This document shows, one piece after another, positions 21,755 through 31,319 of a stretch of 64,000 bases of DNA. Location: assembly GCA_023052935.1 (NCBI GenBank), contig CM041294.1, positions 38,339,236 through 38,403,235 of the forward strand. Reading direction: 5' to 3'. Source of the stretch: Piezodorus guildinii. Lineage: Eukaryota; Arthropoda; Insecta; Hemiptera; Pentatomidae. The notes under the pieces were generated by a model. The model searched no databases and was not told the origin of the DNA. It saw nothing but the letters and a program-made list of their open reading frames with translations. Made by a program: the position numbers and the translations under genes. How positions within the stretch are numbered: the stretch's first letter is position 1; every line of letters starts with the position of its first letter.

Positions 21755-22110
21755 ACATCTGACTGAAGAGAACGGAAGTATTGAAAGAGGAGGGATTTAA
21801 ACGATGATGTGGAAGGAGCAGGACGGATGTTTGACAGGAGAGTATTCCATAGGGTAGTGGATCGGGCTAAAAAGGAGCAGTCATATTTTTTGGTTCTATG
21901 ATAAGGAGTGTAGAGGTCGGACAAACGGGATCTTGTTTCCTGGTGATGGGTTGAGGATTTAAATACCAGAAAGCTGTAGACATAAAATGGATGGTGGTAG
22001 TTAATGATTTCATAAAGAAATGATCCAAGGAAATTTTGTCTTTAAAAGGTTGGAGATAACAACTTTAACTCGTTGTAGAGGTGGGATACATGCGACCGTC
22101 TCGAGGTACC
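21755..22110 (-). mobile_element. CR1-group LINE fragment, minus
   Basis: On the minus strand a frame reads RSRLSDLYTPYHRTKKYDC, SFLARSTTLWNTLLSNIR and STSSFKSLLF. This is the conserved C-terminal end (HRT..KSFL..LWN.LP..R) seen in the other CR1-group copies here. Upstream blocks are degraded. No tail is visible at the left boundary. Confidence 0.65.
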
Positions 22111-22147
22111 GAACACAAATCTTAAAAAACAACATATACTAGGTTAA

Positions 22148-22435
22148 GGGATTACCTGTAGCAGGGTGGTTAGCATAACAGCCTCCTATGCCAAAGGTTC
22201 CGGTTTCAAACCCACAGGTAGCCCTAGGATTTTTTAATGGGAGTAAAAAATCCTTAGTTATGCCGTCCTTCGGAGGGGACGTTAAAAGGTGGTCCCGAGC
22301 CTGTGCGATGTCAGGTACTCGTTAAAGATCCCTAATAAAACCTGGATAGGTAAAATTTAGGACTCCCACTGTAGCATCGTCCGATTAGCCTCTGCAGTAT
22401 AAATTGACGTTAAATAAATAAACAATACAAATAAA
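22148..22435 (+). repeat. SINE-B, full length, with target duplication
   Basis: A perfect 10-bp direct repeat ACTAGGTTAA flanks it (22138-22147 and 22436-22445). The 288-bp insert is the best reference copy. It has the head GGGATTACCTGTAGC, A-box TAGCAGGGTGG, B-box GGTTTCAAACCC, and a body ending GACGTTAAATAAATAAAC with an A-rich tail. Confidence 0.93.
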
Positions 22436-22445
22436 ACTAGGTTAA

Positions 22446-23955
22446 AACAGTCAAAATAAAATAAGTTTATTTATAAGCAGCCTTAGAGGGAATTTTCCGG
22501 CGGCGACTCAGAGGACTCGTTAAGAGGTCGTACAACTATCGATTTGTTATGATTTATAGTCGAGTCGGATGGGTCGATTCATCATATGTTACACCAGCGC
22601 GATCCCCAAGCCAGTTCCGGCTCTCTAAAATTACGGTGAGTCGATATAACAAGTTTATATTAAATGGAACTGTTATCTTCTTGGAACTAATATTTTAAAT
22701 TAATTGCTTTGAGTTTTATACTCGATATTAGTCCAAAAATATTTATATAATATACGTTTAGATTTTAAATTGCATCACATCCGTGAAATATATTAAAAGT
22801 TGCGGTGCCGTCTGGTGGATTTAGTAATGTACTACTGTTCTCTGGGTCTCGGTATAACTTTGTTAACTATATTATTATAGATCTGTATTTATAAAAGAAA
22901 GTTACCGTTAACTCACTTGTGCAGTCATCTTTTATGGTATCTCAAAAATTTTAATAAAGGTTCCTCTTACCGTTTACATCTGATATAAAACTAGGATTGG
23001 GGAAATTCGCCCTTTAAGTGGTTTAAAAGAAAATTTAGTAAATTAAAAAAAAAAAAGTTTAATAACTCAAAAGCTGTACGTCTCCTTATTTAAAAGGGAC
23101 GTATAAGTACTCTTTTAAAACATCATAAAATTTCTAACCTCAAGAAAGAAAAATCATGGTAATTTTCCCAGTATTACTAGAGATAGTAAATTTAGAACAA
23201 ATATATTTAAGCAAATAGGGCTTTGTTTCGTGTGCAGGTTCCTAGGGATTATTTGTTTTTAAACCAAGGGCTAACGCATTTCTCTTTTAGAACATGGATT
23301 ATTTAAAAAATTTAAAGTATTACGGTTCCTTTGTAGTAGAAAACTTATGGTTAACATTCACATATTAGATTATGTTTACATAAGAACAGAAGCATATTAA
23401 TTAATTGAGACGTTGATTTCCAAAAGGTACTAAAGGACATTTTTTACGAAATTGATTTTTTTACATATTTGTATTATCATCATTTAGTTTTATCTAAATA
23501 TTCTATTTGATGTTATCTAATGAATTCTCAAGTCCTTAAAAAACGCGAATTAGAAATACGGTCATTTTCTAAAAGTACTAATTACGCATTTATTTTCGTT
23601 CCAAATCATTCTAAAAAAAAATCATTTCATAACTTTAATATGATTTTATTATTATAGTAAAAAAATAATTCTAAATTTTAAGGCAAAAAGACCCAAATTA
23701 GGTAGTTTAATAATATAGTAATGAGAGATTTTCGCGCTTCCTGTAAAATTTCATAGAATGGATATAGTACCTTTTGGAAATCAACGTCTCAATTATTGGT
23801 ACGTCTACTACCACTGGGAACCATTTTGAATTTTACAATATAAAATCAAAATCTTAAAGAATATACCGATAATAATATTGTATTTATTATAGTTAAGCTT
23901 AGTCAAAAGGAATATAAATTAACTCAAAATAAAATATTGGCAAGCGAAGCCATGA
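22446..23955. other. No gene recognised
   Basis: AT-rich. The word AAAGGTACTA at about 23424 and TTGGAAATCAACGTCTCAAT at about 23774 form an inverted match to each other (ATTGAGACGTTGATTTCCAA at 23404-23423), bracketing about 350 bp. No coding signal. Confidence 0.45.
23404..23795. repeat. Short inverted repeat pair bracketing 350 bp
   Basis: AATTGAGACGTTGATTTCCAAAAGGTACTA near 23403-23432 has its reverse complement at about 23767-23796. The arms are about 30 bp and nearly perfect. This could be a MITE or deletion derivative with terminal inverted repeats; the interior shows no frame. Confidence 0.6.
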
Positions 23956-23961
23956 GTACAA

Positions 23962-24120
23962 TTTTTTTTTGTCCACCCCTGCCTCGTTTGGGAGTGAGGG
24001 CGGGGAATAAATGCTGAGATAAAATGCCCCTTGGCACCGTGATGCGAACTCGTAATTAAATAATTTTATTCCAAGTTTCTGATCCTCTGGTTGCTGTACA
24101 ACGCTCGTCAGTACAACTTG
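23962..24120 (-). repeat. SINE-C, minus, diverged
   Basis: T run, then TCCACCCCTGCC, GAGTGAGGGCGGGG, TAAATGCTGAG and CGAACTCGTAATT match the 21043 copy in order. The tRNA-like head is poorly kept. Confidence 0.65.
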
Positions 24121-24221
24121 TAACCTTATAAAATAAAAACGAGATTAATAGTTTTGAAAAACACATTATTGGTAAATAATTGGAGTGCTCTAGAGGTTTT
24201 CTTGAACATTAAAGATTTTTT

Positions 24222-25105
24222 ACATTCACTTACTATATATAGTAATGGAAAGTATTGCGATCGTGAAAATTTTCGAATTCCAGTTTTCAACGGAAATAGA
24301 CATTTTAGGTTCCCCTGAGCCCAAATAACTAAGTCCCACAAAAAGGTCTTTGTGTGTGTGTGGTAACTTCCGGGCGGAAACGGTAAGTCCTATGAAACTG
24401 AAATTTCATATTTAAGACAACTATAAGCCCGAGACGTTACAAAATCTTTTTCATCAAAATCAGCTTACCAGAAGAGCCACTTTATACCAGGCATTTTGCA
24501 CTTTTTTTCTCGAAAACGGTTCCGACGATTTTGATTAAACTCGCTATATCGATGTAAAATTTAATAGGCTTAAACGTCATGTAGGTTTCATTCTTATTAA
24601 AATGGTCTGACAGGGCTTAAATGCCGATATTTAAAATTTTCTTCCCCTAAAGTTTCTTTAATTTTTTAGATTATATAAAAATAACTATATTATCTTGTAA
24701 CCATTGATAATTAACAGCTAAATTGAGTGAATTTGTTAAACAACTAAAGGAGAAAACTGAAAAAATATTTTTTTAATGCATTTGTGTGTTTTTGAACACA
24801 AGAACAGTAATATAGACGTATAATATACCGTTGGAAAGGGAAAGATTTTAGAAAAAATATTATCTTATACACAAGCTTGTAAAAGTTAATAAAGATTGAT
24901 TAAAAGCCGATAAACCTAAGTGATTATTTTAGATAATCACAACAATATAATAGAGTTTTTAATAAAACACATGTTTCTATATTAATTCAATTTAATTAAT
25001 TCTTTAATGGTTTCAATCATTTTTATTTCTAACTGTATTTGAAAATTCTTTAATCGATTTTTAAAACGGAGGTTAGTGAAAGTCGTGTGTTGCCGGCACC
25101 AGATT
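24222..25105 (-). repeat. E element, near full length, minus
   Basis: Uninterrupted minus-orientation copy of about 884 bp. It runs from ATTCACTTACTATATATAG to GTTAGTGAAAGTCGTGTGTTG followed by CCGGCACCAGA. All E landmarks are present, including GTGTGTGTGTGGTAAC and GCCACTTTATACC. A 71-codon frame inside is fortuitous. Confidence 0.8.
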
Positions 25106-25139
25106 TTTATTTACACATTTAAGGCTTAAAACAGTGTAT

Positions 25140-25340
25140 ATTTTCCCATCTGTCAAACCCTTAGCGGAGCGGGATCAGCTGGAGAAGTCAGCTGTGAGGA
25201 GGGGGCAAAAAAGGGTGACGTGAGATGACGTCATCGGATCAGGCCTTACGATCGCATTCCTCCTCATTCTCATCTCTTCTTAGTCTTCATTCATAGCTTC
25301 TATCTATCCTTCTCTGTCTAGATATCGATGTATCGAACCG
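25140..25340. promoter_or_regulatory. GC-richer block with CRE palindrome
   Basis: A perfect CREB/ATF-type palindrome TGACGTCA lies at 25226-25233, preceded by a half-site GTGACGTGA. ATATCGATG follows near 25322. The block is followed by a T-rich region. A regulatory role is inferred from the motif only; no gene start is visible. Confidence 0.3.
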
Positions 25341-25344
25341 ACGT

Positions 25345-25800
25345 GTTTATTGTATACATATTTTTATTTTTTTATAAAGATCTTTGAGATCATAAAATTT
25401 TACTCTTTGCTATTTCTCTTGTTTTTGTTTGTGATTACATTTAACAAGTTTTTTTTTTTTTTTTTTACGTTATGTTTAGGTCCTTTGTTTTATCTTTTTT
25501 TTTTGAGTTGTTGTTTTATTTATTATGGAACATTGTAACTAAATGATTTATCTTTAAGTTTAATGGCATACATTTTTATTTTCTCATATATTCTACAAGA
25601 GGTGTGTATTATAATGAATAGTTAGAAATTAAGTAAATTATTACTTAACTAATAAGGCAAGTACAAATCACTGCGATATACATCTACCGAAACTCTATAT
25701 TCTAGAAATGGCCTAGTTCAGGAAATATAAATGAAGAAAAAAAAGCAAGAGGCTCGAGAAGTTTACTTTATTCCGCGTAACAATGAAGAACTAAAATTTA
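25345..25800. other. No gene recognised
   Basis: Very T-rich; open stretches here encode only low-complexity Phe/Leu runs. Confidence 0.5.
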
Positions 25801-25804
25801 ATGG

Positions 25805-26015
25805 TGAACCTGGCCGATGGTCCTAGAATTATTTAAAGGGAATGAAAAAACCTTCGTTATACCGTCCTTCGTAGGAAACGTAAAATAATGGTCCAGAGCT
25901 CGTGGTAAGTCAGGTACTCATTAAAGATACCCACCCTAATTAAAGCTGAATAGACAAACTTCACGACTTCCACTTACACTGTCAAAGTAGCATAAAATGA
26001 TGTTAAATGAATAAA
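25805..26015 (+). repeat. SINE-B, 5'-truncated and diverged
   Basis: Matches the body from TGGTCCTAGAAT through CCGTCCTTCG, TCAGGTACTCATTAAAGAT and CATAAAATGATGTTAAATGAATAAA. The head is largely lost. Confidence 0.7.
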
Positions 26016-26204
26016 TCATTCAGTTATTCATAATTATTCAAATACTCATAAAGAATTTTTTTTTAAATAATTATTTATTGAGATATATTACAATTTGTTG
26101 CAAAATGAACAATAGTAGTAGTGATATGATACCACATTCATATAATATATACAACAAATAATGATAAAGTCAAATTACATAAAATAGAAAATAAATAAAT
26201 TCAT

Positions 26205-27051
26205 TTTTATTCGAAGTATTTACCTTTTTTTTCTACACTTTTTCCCAACGTGACACCAACTTTTTTATCCCCGAACTAAAAAACTTTGAGCTTTGAAGTG
26301 AAACTAAATCTGAAAACGCACTTTTCACTTGATCATCATTTTCAAAAAGTTTTCCTTTGACGAATTTGTCCGAATTTCTGAACAGGTGGTAATCTGTTAG
26401 AGAAAAGTCGGGGAATGTGGTGGGTGCGGAAGAACTTCGTAGCCCAGTTCTTTCAATTATTGCACGGTATGTTTTGAAACATGGGGTCTTGCTGCCGCTC
26501 AGTGAGATCGTGAGGTACCCATGTATCGAGCTTTTTTACTTTCCCAATACATTTTGAATGTCTGGCAACGATAGATGCACTTGCATTTAGTTGTGCTGAA
26601 AGTCCTTTAACTGTTTGGTAGGGGTTTCCTTCTACTGTATGTTTGAGGACATAATTGTCTATTACGGACGGAGGTCTTCCTCGTGGCAAGTTTTGCAAGT
26701 CGGTATCCCCAGCTGAAAACTTAGCAAACCAACGGCGAATGGTCCGTTAATTAACACTACCTTCCCCAAACACCTTGCAAATATTTCTAGCGACCTCAGC
26801 TGCTGAATGCCCGAGTTTAAACTCGTACATAAATATTAATCGAAAATCGCGTGTTTCCATGTTCATATTTGGAGGTATACTAAAAAGTGGGTAATTGATT
26901 GGGAAGTTAATGTTTATAATACAAAGGTAGAGGATTAGTAACTGTTTACTTTAAATATGTAAACATTCGGAAGAAAACAACAGAGATCTGCAAAATCCTT
27001 TATGTATTTCAGGTAACTATAAACACGGACATTTCATGTGAAACAGCCCAA
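26205..27051 (-). mobile_element. Mariner, internally deleted, one end lost
   Basis: The transposase-5' end is present: minus-strand TTGGGCTGTTTCACATGAAA at 27051 with the target TA at 27052-27053. The opposite terminal repeat and about 85 bp next to it are missing compared with 36024-36937; the junction runs straight into Jockey-1 3'UTR at about 26205. The transposase is internally deleted. Confidence 0.85.
26210..26870 (-). pseudogene. Mariner transposase, deleted core
   Basis: Minus-strand frames show the N-terminal DNA-binding region (FRLIFMYEFKLGHSA-like codons at about 26860-26810, then NLPRGRPPSVIDN and TVKGLSAQLNASAS). They also show the C-terminal part (KELGYE, then KGKLFENDDQVKSAF-like). 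The stretch carrying the first two catalytic Asp of the DD34D triad is deleted just after HDLTER (near 26498), with a shift after that point. Not functional. Confidence 0.82.
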
Positions 27052-27242
27052 TAAAAAAAATCAAAACAACAACCTATAATTGAGATTAATACAAAGCTGG
27101 CAAATAAATAAACATCATAACAATATACAATCTGCAAAAGGGATCCCAGACTAGGCTTTTCCCTCCACTTGTGCGGAATCCAAAAGATCCCAGCGCCTCT
27201 CTCAGCCGAATCACTGGTGTGAGCCAGTGGAGACATTAAGAA

Positions 27243-27479
27243 ATAAAATATTGTTCATTATCTTCTTGGATACATCATATATCTTCTTTTCTTTAAGCTA
27301 ATTATTTTCGAAATGTTAGAAAATGGCCAATTTTAAGGTTGTGATAGTAAAAAGAAGCAATGAACTCAAGCGGTTATGCCACTTAGAATGTTTAAATTTG
27401 TACCTATAGAGCGTGTAATTTTTATTAAAAAGCCAAGATTTGAATATATTTTACGTTAAGGTACAATTATTTAAGATTA
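27243..27479. other. No gene recognised
   Basis: AT-rich. May be the interior of the hAT-like remnant whose end is at 27565, but there is no independent support. Confidence 0.35.
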
Positions 27480-27565
27480 TTCCCCGATGATATCTCGCGG
27501 ACCTAGTGGATATCATATACGGACCCCCAGGGGTCCGCGGACCATTGGTCGGGAACTACTGCAAT
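27480..27565. mobile_element. hAT-like terminal fragment
   Basis: The sequence ends GGTCGGGAACTACTG, the reverse complement of CAGTAGTTCCCGACC. This is close to the CAGTGGTTCTCAACC-type ends common in hAT transposons. GGACCCCCAGGGGTCCGCGG, self-complementary in part, precedes it. The other end was not found. Confidence 0.5.
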
Positions 27566-28495
27566 AGACCAGGCACCTAGGAATTAAGTCTATAATAAAT
27601 ATAAATTAACAAACCAACGAATTCCATGAACTTAATTAATATAATCATTATGGACATTGCAAATCGATTCCAATAATAAAAGGTACTGCAATCCAAATTA
27701 CTGATATTAACTCTTCGGCATGGGTATCATTGTTTTATAATCTTGTCTCATTAAATCAGTATTACAGGCAATGGTGGAGGTTCATAGCGTGGTTCAAGGT
27801 AATGAATGATGTGTCTGATTAAAGAATGAATGTCGGCAATCAACTCAGTCCCTCTGGAAACCAGCTTTGGTTTTCACCTTGGGGAGTGTTTAAAAAATTA
27901 TAATGTTATATGCAAATATATCTTATATTACTGCGAATCAATTATTAAGTTTTGTATTATTTTGATTGTACGCGTCGAAACAAAAAGGAATATTAAATCC
28001 TGTCATATACAGATATTCTTGTCCTTTTATGAAAATACCTCTTGGAGGAGGATAGGGGGAGGGGGGTTGCTGTCTTTTTGTAGAATCGGTATGGGTCGTT
28101 TTTTTTAATGGTGAACATCGTTATTTGATTGTATATGTTTGCATTTTTTAGATATAAACAAATATATTGGAGCTTCCGGTTGGAATCTATGGGTTCGATA
28201 GGCCTTTCTTCTTTTGCTTCTTGTCTATATGTGTGTATATATATTCGGTTTATACACACTCCGCTATAATTCAGTCCTTACAAAATGTCTAATTTTATTA
28301 TGAATTTTTTAAAATTAATTTTATTTTATTTTTCAGGTAAGTGAAGAGCCTATGTAGCTGCATTCAGTAAGTTTTTTAAAATACTAGTTTTTACCGCTTA
28401 GATGTAAACACAGATAGAATCAGCTATCTGGAAAAAAATATTTTTTTATTCAAATTAGCAAATCTCTGTTCCAGAATCCTCTCTTCATCTCTTTT
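27566..28495. other. No gene recognised
   Basis: AT-rich; open stretches at 27830-28108 and 27993-28259 overlap on opposite strands and show no domain. Confidence 0.5.
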
Positions 28496-28497
28496 TT

Positions 28498-28700
28498 TTC
28501 TATTGCTTTAACATCACTTTTATGCTACTGCGACTAATCAGTTGGTGCTACAGTCAGAGTCCTAAATTTCGCCTGTCAGGTGTAAGCAGGATAGGAATCT
28601 TTGACGAGTACCTGACAACGAACAGATCCAGGTTCCGGACCACCATCAAGAGAGTAAAAAATTCTAGATTAGGTCATCCTCTGGAGGGGATGTAAGATCT
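28498..28700 (-). repeat. SINE-B, minus, diverged and partial
   Basis: TTTAACATCACTTTTATGCT, ACTAATCAG, GAGTACCTGACAACG and GGACCACC match SINE-B. The head side is lost after TGGAGGGGATGTAAG. Confidence 0.65.
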
Positions 28701-28835
28701 ATAAGTGCCCTGGAATGGTACAAAACAAACCTACCTTCATTGTCCAATCAAGGATGCGAGGAAATAAAATTAAAAAATAAAGGTCCAAAAGAAAATTTGC
28801 GCTGGATATGTCTCTCATAAATTTCCTGCCATAAT

Positions 28836-28975
28836 CCATATCATTCATGGTCCGATTGTCAACAGTTAGGGAGGAAAATCATATTTTGTCATTTTTGCTG
28901 AAATCTGGAAAACCATAAATCTCAAAATTTGATTTTCCTCTATAACTGTTGAGAATGGGACCATGGGTCATATGA
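28836..28975. repeat. Inverted repeat, 53-bp arms
   Basis: Left arm 28836-28888 and right arm 28923-28975 are reverse complements with about 85% identity. Shared blocks are CATGGTCC, TCAACAGTTA and GAGGAAAATCA. The loop is about 34 bp. No frame. A MITE remnant or hairpin-forming transcript are both possible. Confidence 0.7.
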
Positions 28976-29031
28976 ACCTTGTTGTTTGGTCTTCTTGAGT
29001 ATTTGCCCTCATAGTATGACTATTATTATGA

Positions 29032-29318
29032 TTTGTTTGTTTATTCGTTTAACGTCACTTTTATGCTAATTTGGCTAATCGGACGATGCTACAGTGGGAG
29101 TCCTAAATTTGGCTATCCAGGTTTTATTAGGATAGGGATCTTTAACGAGTACCTGACATCGCACAGGCTCGGGACCACCTTTTAACGTCCCCTCCCAAGG
29201 ACGGCGTAACTAAGGATTTTTTACTCCCATTGAAAAATCCTAGGGTCACCGCGGTTTTGAACGCGCAACCTTTAGCATAGAAAGCTGTTATGCTATCCAC
29301 TACGCTATGGGTGACCCC
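29032..29318 (-). repeat. SINE-B, full length, minus, with target duplication
   Basis: Flanked by a perfect 13-bp duplication ACTATTATTATGA (29019-29031 and 29319-29331). On the minus strand it has A-box TAGCGTAGTGG and B-box-like CGTTCAAAACC, with the full body and an AACGAATAAAC tail. Confidence 0.93.
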
Positions 29319-29544
29319 ACTATTATTATGAGACAACCTGTATATGTTTTTAAAATTCTAATATGACTTATTTATTTCTGCCTTAATCGTCATCGCTCAC
29401 AATATCAAAGAAGCTTTACTTCAATTGCGCGTAAAGGTTACATGCACTATTTCTTATTTATTTTGTTTAGTAATTTTATTCATGGCAACCCAGCTCGATA
29501 CTCTGACGTACGTTCCGAATTACAACCGGTGAAATAGTTAATTA

Positions 29545-29883
29545 TCACATATAATCCCATTCCATTTTCTTCCTTTTCTGCTGAAACTTTGTTGTTACAA
29601 AATTGAGCAATATATTTTTTCTCTCCTGCATTCGTTGTGTCGTAGACAGCCCTAATCGATTCTGGCACAGTAAATTCCGGAGACGGAGTTCCGCTAGCTT
29701 CTTGTTCCGTAACAATCCTCCGTAATCTAGGCTGTCTGGTCGAGAAGATCCTTCGGGGTCCTCTTTGTTATCTTTTCTTGTACCTAACTCCCGTAATAAT
29801 TTTTGATAGCCCTTGTAGATCTTTTGAAGGAAAATGACAGCGGGAAACACATCCGAACCGTTATTGAGCCGTACGAAATTCAT
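29545..29883 (-). CDS. Hypothetical ORF, 112 codons
   Basis: An ATG-initiated frame of 112 codons in a locally GC-richer block. The product is hydrophilic and basic, with an early VFPAVIFLQKIYKGYQKLL segment that could be helical and a charged KEDPEGSSRPDS stretch. No signal peptide, motif or family is recognisable. A second frame on the same strand (29480-29668) overlaps its end. It might therefore be one decayed reading frame with a shift near 29690, for example from an old element, rather than a host gene. No splice structure is evident. I keep it only as a candidate. Confidence 0.2.
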   Translation of the reverse strand: MNFVRLNNGSDVFPAVIFLQKIYKGYQKLLRELGTRKDNKEDPEGSSRPDSLDYGGLLRNKKLAELRLRNLLCQNRLGLSTTQRMQERKNILLNFVTTKFQQKRKKMEWDYM

Positions 29884-30129
29884 ATGAATTTTCTCTTAGT
29901 TGGACAAGTTGAATAAATTATTAACTGATCGATCCTCCTGTTTATATAATGGGTTTGTGAAGCGGATCTTTGCTTTTAGGGTAATACCATTGAAAAGGTA
30001 TAGAAGTGTCGTTTCTGGTGGCATCATAATAGGACGTCAGGTAATAGAGGAGTTGACATTTTGCTCAATATATTACTCAATAACGGGTGTTTATATTTAC
30101 TTTAGTCCTTGTGATTTGCTATATGTAAA

Positions 30130-30284
30130 AAAATGGTGCGCCCATCGCTCACACACACAATACCTACCAATTTATGGATCAACCTAAGTAATTTAAATTT
30201 AGTTTCTAATAGAAATGTCTGTTTTTATTAAATATTCTAAAAGTAGAAACTATTAATAATTAATAACAATCACTATTTCAATCA
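30130..30284 (+). repeat. E element, left-end remnant
   Basis: TGGTGCGCCCATCGCTCACA resembles the E left end, followed by TTTCTAATAGAAATGTCTGTTTTTATTAAA as in other E copies. It runs directly into a SINE-B. Confidence 0.5.
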
Positions 30285-30515
30285 CCTGTTTTGTAATAGC
30301 TAGCACAAGAGTCTTGTGTGCCTAAGGTCATGGATTTAAACCCAGCAGGGAGTAAAAAATACTTGGTTATGCTGTCCTTCAGAGGGGACGTAAAATAGCA
30401 GTCCGAGCTTGTGCGATGGTACTCGCTAAAGACTTTTATCTTAATTAAATCGGTATATGTAAAATTCAGGACTCCCACTGCAGCATCCATTAAGTGACAT
30501 TAAATGAATATACAA
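30285..30515 (+). repeat. SINE-B, diverged
   Basis: Head region GTAATAGCTAGCAC and TTTAAACCCAGCAGG (B-box-like), then GGGAGTAAAAAATACTTGG, CTGTCCTTCAGAGGGGACGT, GACTCCCACTGCAGCATC and GTGACATTAAATGAATA. Internal deletions. Confidence 0.75.
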
Positions 30516-30779
30516 CAATAGTATGTTCACAAGTTATTAATTTATTTTTTTATTTTTTTAAATAAAGTGATTATGATAAAGAATATTTCGAAACCTCCAA
30601 AAATTATAACCAACAATCAAAAATTAATTGTTGTTTATAGATTATTTCAGCAACCGTCAGCATACTCTGTTTCCAGAGAAATGATGACTACTTTGACCAG
30701 GAATATGCATTTAACAATTTTAATATGGAATAATAAAATAAAAAATTATAATATGCGAAAAATCCAATTAATTTAGGAG

Positions 30780-31040
30780 GGCGTGGTGATAGAGTGTTAA
30801 CGTGCTTTAACCCCCAGTTGGTGATATTACAGCTCTTGGAGGTAGAAGGATTTCCAATCTGAGAGGAGTGAGTAGACAGTTCCAGCAAATAGCTCTAGTG
30901 TTTTTTGGAGGGAGTGAAAAACACGTGGTTATGCTGTCCTTGCGAGAGGACAATGGTGGTCCCGAGCCAATACCCTAAACCTGAATAAGCAAAAGTATCG
31001 TCCTATTTCCTACCGCAACATAAAGTAACATTTAATGGTT
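30780..31040 (+). repeat. SINE-B, strongly diverged
   Basis: GGAGGGAGTGAAAAACACG, GTTATGCTGTCCTT, GGTGGTCCCGAGCC and CATAAAGTAACATTTAATGG follow family order. The head is only loosely recognisable (30780-30860). Confidence 0.6.
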
Positions 31041-31042
31041 AA

Positions 31043-31315
31043 AAACCTATTTACATCGTCGAAAGTCTTATTCATGTTAATAGGGACGATTCCCCCCTAC
31101 CTCCTCCTGCGGTATTCGTTGACGGTATTGAAGTCACGAAGGTCCTAAATCGACAGGGCGTCACGAAAGACCCAGATCTTGGAGTACTGCCTGAAAGAGG
31201 ATATTACTGGTCTGCGGGCTGTGGTTATTGGGGCATGTGCGCTATTTGCTTAAGGGGACTTAAAGCGGTACTTCTGTCCGGGCTGGATCACGTTCTTCCA
31301 TGTCTCTTAGTTTAA
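31043..31315 (+). pseudogene. Unidentified open frame, possible Ty3-like remnant
   Basis: About 90 codons stay open without an ATG in a GC-richer block. The conceptual product has SPLPPPAVFVDGIEVTKVLN, a proline linker followed by a short stretch. It loosely recalls the junction between integrase and chromodomain in some Ty3/gypsy polyproteins. The remaining residues (a run with WSAGCGYWGMCAICL) match nothing I know. The evidence is thin; it may equally be a host exon or chance. Confidence 0.2.
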
Positions 31316-31319
31316 GTTC

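Larger units (their letters stand above)
26056..27233 (-). mobile_element. Jockey-1 3'UTR fragment split by mariner
   Basis: Read on the minus strand, 27233-27054 matches the long-type Jockey-1 3'UTR, including CTCCACTGGCTCACACCAGTG, GAGAGGCGCTGGGATC and CCACTTGTGC. 26204-26056 matches its end (GTATATATTATATGAATGTGG, CTCAATAAATAATT, A run). The two parts are separated by a mariner copy. Imperfect CATAAAGAA / CATTAAGAA duplications lie at 26047-26055 and 27234-27242. Confidence 0.85.

Noticed and set aside
24126..24341. Frames inside E elements as coding regions
   Set aside because: They are not conserved between E copies, which differ by frequent indels.
29260..29318. Genuine tRNA genes at SINE heads
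   Set aside because: A and B boxes are present but acceptor and anticodon stems are incomplete, and each head continues into a SINE body.
15200..31040. CRISPR-like array from repeated SINE-B units
   Set aside because: Units are about 288 bp, in both orientations, irregularly spaced and flanked by target duplications; the genome is eukaryotic.
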